A stretch of 9,649 nt of DNA from Aequorivita sp. (lineage in GTDB: Bacteria > Bacteroidota > Bacteroidia > Flavobacteriales > Flavobacteriaceae). Made by a program: the position numbers and the translations under genes. The stretch spans positions 1 to 9,649 of the forward strand of contig JAGQYZ010000302.1 of the NCBI GenBank assembly GCA_020435865.1. Direction: 5' to 3'. The notes below the pieces were generated by a model. It saw only the letters and a list, made by a program, of their open reading frames with translations. It was not told the origin of the DNA and did not search any database. Shown piece by piece: positions 5,459-9,649 of the stretch (position 1 is the first letter of the stretch; each line of letters begins with the position of its first letter).

Positions 5459-6994
5459 ATGGCAAACAACGAAGATCAATTTAAAAAAGTAGTATCCCAC
5501 GCAAAGGAGTACGGTTATATTTTTGCATCCAGCGAAATCTACGATGGCCTCAGTGCTGTTTATGATTATGCTCAAAATGGTGTTGAGCTTAAGAAAAATA
5601 TTCGCGAATATTGGTGGCACAGCATGGTTTATATGCACCAAAATATTGTAGGCATAGATTCTGCAATATTGATGCACCCAACGACTTGGAAAGCCTCTGG
5701 CCACGTTGATGCTTTTAACGACCCGCTGATAGATAACAAAGATTCAAAAAAACGCTATCGGGCCGATGTTTTAATTGAAGATTATGCTGAAAAGCTTTTT
5801 CAAAAAGCGCAAAAGGAAATTGAAAAGGCAAAAGGCCGTTTTGGCGATAGTTTTGATGAAGAACAGTTTGTAACCACCAATCCGCGCGTTATAAGATATC
5901 TTGAAGAACAACGCACAGTTCTAGAACGAATGGCGCGTTCCTTAGAAAAGGAAGATTTGGCAGATGTGAAAGCTTTGATTGAAGAACTTGGAATTACCGA
6001 TCCAGATACTGGTTCGAAAAATTGGACCGAAGTGCGGCAGTTCAACCTTATGTTTGGCACAAAACTGGGTGCTTCTGCAGAAAGTGCTATGGATCTTTAC
6101 CTTAGGCCAGAAACAGCGCAAGGTATTTTCGTTAACTTTTTGAACGTTCAAAAAAGCGGAAGGATGAAAATCCCTTTCGGAATTGCCCAAACCGGAAAAG
6201 CATTCCGTAATGAAATTGTTGCACGCCAGTTCATCTTCCGCATGCGCGAGTTTGAACAGATGGAAATGCAATTCTTTGTTCGCCCTGGCGAAGAACTTAA
6301 ATATTACGAATATTGGAAGGAAAGCCGCTTAAAATGGCATCTTTCTTTAGGTATGGGTGAAGAAAACTATCGTTTTCACGATCACGAAAAACTAGCGCAT
6401 TACGCCAATGCAGCGGCGGATATTGAATTCAATTTTCCATTCGGTTTTAAGGAACTGGAAGGAATTCATTCCCGAACCGATTTCGATTTAAAAGCACATG
6501 AAAAATTCTCTGGAAAAAAACTACAGTTTTTCGATCCAGAGTTGAATGAGAGTTATGTACCCTATGTTGTTGAAACCTCCATCGGTTTAGACAGAATGTT
6601 CCTTGCCGTTTTGAGCAACTCGCTTCAAGATGAAACTTTGGAAGATGGTAGCGTAAGAACTGTTTTGAAAATTCCTGCTATTTTAGCGCCCGTAAAAGCA
6701 GCAGTACTTCCGTTGATTAAAAGAGACGGTCTGCCAGAAATAGCTCAAAAAATAATAGAAGACCTGCAATGGGATTACAACGTAAACTATGACGAAAAAG
6801 ATGCCGTAGGAAGACGCTATCGCCGTGCTGATGCAGCCGGAACACCTTTCTGTATTACCGTGGACCATCAAACTATTGAAGACAATACCGTAACAATACG
6901 TTATCGCGACACCATGGAGCAGGAACGTATTAAAATTGAAGAAATTTCAGAAAAAATGAAGGAAACCATTTCATACAAAAACTGGCTTTCCTAA
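5459..6994 (+). CDS. glyS: Glycyl-tRNA synthetase, single-chain alpha2 type
   Basis: This is a class II aminoacyl-tRNA synthetase of 511 residues that joins glycine to tRNA-Gly using ATP, in the cytoplasm as a homodimer. It is the alpha2 type found in Bacteroidota, eukaryotes, archaea and Thermus, not the alpha2-beta2 type of E. coli. The N-terminus has Y-G-Y-I-F-A-S-S-E-I-Y-D-G (18-30), W-W-H-S-M-V and G-H-V-D-A-F-N-D-P-L (81-90). The catalytic core has N-L-M-F-G-T (196-201), L-R-P-E-T-A-Q-G-I-F (215-224), motif 2 F-R-N-E-I-V-A-R-Q-F-I-F-R-M-R-E-F (249-265), and V-V-E-T-S-I-G-L-D-R-M (370-380), containing the motif 3 arginine. The anticodon-binding domain covers about 405-500. I chose the ATG at 5459 (M-A-N-N-E-D-Q-F) over an in-frame GTG at 5423, because the latter lies inside the terminator hairpin and the promoter box sits between them. 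The gene is monocistronic with its own terminator. Confidence 0.97.
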   Translation: MANNEDQFKKVVSHAKEYGYIFASSEIYDGLSAVYDYAQNGVELKKNIREYWWHSMVYMHQNIVGIDSAILMHPTTWKASGHVDAFNDPLIDNKDSKKRYRADVLIEDYAEKLFQKAQKEIEKAKGRFGDSFDEEQFVTTNPRVIRYLEEQRTVLERMARSLEKEDLADVKALIEELGITDPDTGSKNWTEVRQFNLMFGTKLGASAESAMDLYLRPETAQGIFVNFLNVQKSGRMKIPFGIAQTGKAFRNEIVARQFIFRMREFEQMEMQFFVRPGEELKYYEYWKESRLKWHLSLGMGEENYRFHDHEKLAHYANAAADIEFNFPFGFKELEGIHSRTDFDLKAHEKFSGKKLQFFDPELNESYVPYVVETSIGLDRMFLAVLSNSLQDETLEDGSVRTVLKIPAILAPVKAAVLPLIKRDGLPEIAQKIIEDLQWDYNVNYDEKDAVGRRYRRADAAGTPFCITVDHQTIEDNTVTIRYRDTMEQERIKIEEISEKMKETISYKNWLS

Positions 6995-7023
6995 AAATTT
7001 TAAGTTGTTAATTCTATATTTTG

Positions 7024-7057
7024 AAAGGGAGAATATTAATTTATTCTCCTTTTTTTT
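7024..7057 (+). terminator. Intrinsic terminator after glyS
   Basis: The left arm AAAGGGAGAATA (7024-7035) pairs with TATTCTCCTTTT (7042-7053), a 12-pair stem with one G-U, around a six-base loop TTAATT. The T-run continues to 7057. On the minus strand the same bases encode the last residues and stop codon of the convergent lipoprotein gene. The minus-strand copy has only three T after the stem, so termination in that direction would be weaker. Confidence 0.85.
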
Positions 7058-7413
7058 ATGTCAACTAGTTGTATAGGGGTAGCTTTATCGCACCGATTCA
7101 TTCTTCGCAGGCCATTAAATTTTATCCACACTTTTTGTCCGTCTATCTTGAAGGTCTCTTCCAAATTGATGGGATCCAGATAATAAAATTCCATCTTATC
7201 GCCCGGCATTTGTATTGTGTATGGACAATCGCCTTCTTTATCAGAATATACAATAGTTCCTAACGAATAACCCTCCCCCATCATTGTTATTGAATCTACA
7301 GTTTCAGTATTTGTAGTGGTTTCAGAAGTGGAGGTAGTTTGGGTTTGCTTTTCTGTGGTGCCACAAGAAAGAATTAATACTGCAAATATTACAAGTCCTG
7401 TTTTTAAAAACAT
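7036..7413 (-). CDS. Small lipoprotein, function unknown
   Basis: This is a 125-residue predicted lipoprotein that I do not recognise beyond its envelope targeting. The signal peptide (F-L-K-T-G-L-V-I-F-A-V-L) ends in a classical lipobox L-I-L-S-C with Cys17. A Thr/Ser/Glu-rich flexible linker (about 19-42) leads into a compact domain at about 43-125 with the pattern G-T-I-V-Y-S, G-D-C-P-Y-T-I, M-E-F-Y-Y-L-D-P-I, K-V-W-I-K-F and a basic tail K-K-R-R-I-N. Cys63 and Cys108 in that domain could form a disulfide in the periplasm. The gene lies 37 bases downstream of the large outer-membrane protein gene, with no terminator between them and an A-rich leader just before the ATG, so co-transcription is likely. 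Its stop codon is in the loop of the convergent glyS terminator. A link to the upstream protein is plausible by context only. Confidence 0.8.
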   Translation of the reverse strand: MFLKTGLVIFAVLILSCGTTEKQTQTTSTSETTTNTETVDSITMMGEGYSLGTIVYSDKEGDCPYTIQMPGDKMEFYYLDPINLEETFKIDGQKVWIKFNGLRRMNRCDKATPIQLVDIKKRRIN

Positions 7414-7450
7414 TTTTTATTTTTTTAAATGAAAAATGAAGATACAAAAT

Positions 7451-9649
7451 TTAAAAGTATGCCCGCAACTGAATACTACCAGTATGCACCGTTTTTGTTG
7501 TTTCGCTTTTTCTTCCAAAATAGGAAAGATTGGCATCCAAATATTTGGTTATTCTTTTTTGAAAAAGCAAACGCCACGTAAAGTTGGTGCCGGGCTGCAA
7601 GCCTTCCAGCATTTGATAGGCCACAGGTGAAAAAGGACTTCCTTCAAATTTATTATCAATATAATTAAACTCGCCGTTGAGTGAAATTTTTTCGGCATTG
7701 GTATAAGCGAATGAAAAACCAACAGTTTGTTGATTCAGTTTTTCCATATTACCTAGTTGATTATCTTGATTTGCGAATTCATAAAACACATCAAATCTTG
7801 CCTGTTGACTGAATAGATATGAAATTTTTGGATTAAATTCATACGAGTCCAAACGATAATTTCTGTTTGCAAAATTCTCCGAAAGGCTCTCATTACTACT
7901 GGTTGCGCCTTTTAAATTCAGCACCCAACTTTCCCAAAATTTATGATTGAAATTAAGTTGATGGCTTTTAAGTTCATTTCGCTGTAAACCCACTGCCAAC
8001 AAGTTGTCGCTCGATGTAGAAATAAAAGTATAACTCGTTGTAAAATGTTGTTTTCCGCGATTAAAAAACAAAGCATTCCTAAAATTCAGTGTCAATCCCA
8101 ATTGGTCATCACCACCATCTTGAAACGGATTTATGTTAAATCCATCGTTTTTTCGTTTTACTTTTCGATCCAAGACATAGGAAGTTTGGTTGTAAAAATG
8201 TGAAAGCACCTTTTTAAAACCTTCCTTATTAGACCAATTTTGAGGATTCAAAGTGAGAATCTGACTAAACTTGTTCTGTCTAATTTTTATGAATATCTGA
8301 TTGGGAAGCAAAACCCGAATGTACTCTGCCTGATCCTGAAACTGAGCTACTTCAAACTCTTCTAATTCCTGAATTCCGTTGTTGTTATAATCTATCCAAG
8401 TGTAAACACCTTGTCCTGGTTCAGTTTTTACATAAGTGAATTCCTGTTGCGGAACCACTCCATTGTTCGCTTCCAAAGCTGTATTCCAGCGAACGCCACC
8501 ATCAAACAACGACTGATTATACAAAATTCGAGAATTTAATGAACGTTCGGTTTCACGCTTGTCTATGGTTACAGGAAGCGAATCATTAGGATCAAAACCA
8601 GTACCTGTATTGGGTTCATATTTCAAGGTTCTGTAATTCGCAAAAGCCGAAAGCTGTGTGTTTTCAGTATTAATAAGCTTAGACTTTAAATAATACGTAT
8701 TGGATGAATTCACTTTTTGAAGCATATTATTACGAACGCTATCATTCACCCGAAACTGATACCCCGCTTCTACAAAAACATTGGTGCTATCGCCAATGCC
8801 AGAAAAAACTTCAAAAGCACTGAATTTTTGACTTATGGGTGAAATACTATCTCGCGAAACATCTTTTATTTGATTGTCCTCCAAAGACACTTTTCCACCC
8901 AACCAAGCTTTATCAAAAGAATATGTGGTTGTGTTGTTCAGCCTGAAAAATTTAGAGGAAATGGAATCTGCCTTACTGTTCAAAAAGCTTCCATAGGTAA
9001 GTATTCTTAATTTTTTCAATTTTAAATCCGAAGCGATTACGTGTCGTGTTCCGTTGAAATTTTCAGAATAATTTAAATTTTGGAACTCATAACGACCCCC
9101 TCCAATCTTTGGGTGAGAAACGGCAACACCAGAAATAACAAAACTTTGGTTTCCCATGGGATTGATAAGATTCCAATCGCGGTTGAATTCAATATTATAA
9201 AGTCTTTCAATGGTCCTAAAATCATTTTGAACAAAATCCAACGAGCCAAAAGCTTCCACTTTCAAAGTATCGGCCGTTGTCAAAACACGCTGTTTAAATG
9301 CCAATCTTCCTGCAAAGCCATCGTTGTTGCCGTCATCAATATCACTGAAAAGATTAAGATCATTTTGGCTTCCAGCTAATTCAAAATCTATTTTGGTTTT
9401 TCCCGAAGGGTGGAAACTTCCATTTAGGCCTCCAACTTGTAATTTTATTGGAGCATTCAAACGAATTACTGGGGCATAATTTCCTTGTGGCACTCCATTA
9501 ACAGGAGCTATATATTCAAAAATACGACTGATCGCGTTGTTGTCGCTAATTACATAATCACCATTATTATTGCCCACAAGCGAAAACCGAACACTGAAAA
9601 GCTCATCATCAGGATTATTTGAAAACACGAAGACTTCTTCGCCATTTAT
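7451..9649 (-). CDS. Large putative outer-membrane beta-rich protein, C-terminal part
   Basis: The last 732 residues of a larger protein are visible; the frame is open to the right edge (upstream residues I-N-G-E-E-V-F-V-F precede S-N-N-P-D-D-E-L-F), so the signal peptide and start are outside. The GTG at 9628 is an internal Val. From about residue 150 onward the sequence is dominated by alternating aromatic/polar stretches with short Asn/Asp/Ser turns (such as F-N-H-K-F-W-E-S-W-V-L-N-L-K-G), and it ends in I-Q-L-R-A-Y-F with a terminal Phe. These are the marks of transmembrane beta strands and the outer-membrane insertion signal. Two calcium-loop-like motifs occur: D-G-N-N-D-G (9317-9334) and D-Y-N-N-N-G-I-Q-E-L-E-E (8357-8392). 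I associate this with an uncharacterised flavobacterial family of roughly 1,000 residues or more. It does not look like a TonB-dependent receptor in the part seen, but the diagnostic plug domain would be outside the window. Confidence 0.75.
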   Translation of the reverse strand: MNGEEVFVFSNNPDDELFSVRFSLVGNNNGDYVISDNNAISRIFEYIAPVNGVPQGNYAPVIRLNAPIKLQVGGLNGSFHPSGKTKIDFELAGSQNDLNLFSDIDDGNNDGFAGRLAFKQRVLTTADTLKVEAFGSLDFVQNDFRTIERLYNIEFNRDWNLINPMGNQSFVISGVAVSHPKIGGGRYEFQNLNYSENFNGTRHVIASDLKLKKLRILTYGSFLNSKADSISSKFFRLNNTTTYSFDKAWLGGKVSLEDNQIKDVSRDSISPISQKFSAFEVFSGIGDSTNVFVEAGYQFRVNDSVRNNMLQKVNSSNTYYLKSKLINTENTQLSAFANYRTLKYEPNTGTGFDPNDSLPVTIDKRETERSLNSRILYNQSLFDGGVRWNTALEANNGVVPQQEFTYVKTEPGQGVYTWIDYNNNGIQELEEFEVAQFQDQAEYIRVLLPNQIFIKIRQNKFSQILTLNPQNWSNKEGFKKVLSHFYNQTSYVLDRKVKRKNDGFNINPFQDGGDDQLGLTLNFRNALFFNRGKQHFTTSYTFISTSSDNLLAVGLQRNELKSHQLNFNHKFWESWVLNLKGATSSNESLSENFANRNYRLDSYEFNPKISYLFSQQARFDVFYEFANQDNQLGNMEKLNQQTVGFSFAYTNAEKISLNGEFNYIDNKFEGSPFSPVAYQMLEGLQPGTNFTWRLLFQKRITKYLDANLSYFGRKSETTKTVHTGSIQLRAYF

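Noticed and set aside
9626..9628. GTG as the start of the large beta-rich protein
   Set aside because: The frame continues to the right edge with fitting sequence, and there is no signal peptide after this codon, so it is an internal valine.

Overview
This looks like ordinary chromosomal DNA from a member of the Bacteroidota, most probably the family Flavobacteriaceae. The evidence is an AT-rich base composition, starts preceded by A/T-rich sequence rather than Shine-Dalgarno sites, promoter -7 elements of the Bacteroidota type (TAnnTTTG), a single-chain (alpha2) glycyl-tRNA synthetase, and envelope proteins of flavobacterial style: an Ig-like lipoprotein beginning C-A-K-K-G-T-P and a large beta-rich surface protein. 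I see no tRNA, rRNA, CRISPR array, insertion sequence, integrase or phage gene, and no clear change in base composition. No stretch without a gene exceeds about 85 bases.

Layout. (1) Positions 1-2067, plus strand: the C-terminal third of catalase-peroxidase (katG, cut by the left window edge), a terminator, then a small ankyrin-repeat protein and a nitrilase-superfamily amidase separated by 2 bases. (2) Positions 2054-4404, minus strand: an Ig-like-domain lipoprotein, whose 3' end overlaps the amidase gene by 14 bases, and upstream of it a ComF-family phosphoribosyltransferase-like protein. (3) Positions 4405-4487: a divergent intergenic region with a recognisable promoter for the plus-strand gene. 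(4) Positions 4488-6994, plus strand: a membrane-anchored coiled-coil protein of unknown function, a strong terminator, and glycyl-tRNA synthetase, whose -7 promoter element is fused to the terminator's T-tract so that its mRNA is probably leaderless. (5) Positions 7036-9649, minus strand: a small lipoprotein and, upstream of it, the C-terminal 732 residues of a large putative outer-membrane beta-rich protein (cut by the right window edge). These two are probably co-transcribed and converge on glyS.

Functional themes. katG and the ankyrin gene form a peroxide-defence neighbourhood known from other bacteria, where catalase genes sit beside ankyrin-repeat helpers. The amidase is probably metabolite repair. 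Three lipoprotein or outer-membrane genes and one inner-membrane-anchored protein serve the cell envelope. glyS is essential housekeeping. I found no defence island or clearly new multi-gene system. The points most worth a second look are the compact terminator-promoter fusions, a palindromic gene overlap that gives two unrelated convergent proteins nearly the same C-terminal tail, an AT-rich inverted repeat upstream of glyS, and three uncharacterised envelope proteins.
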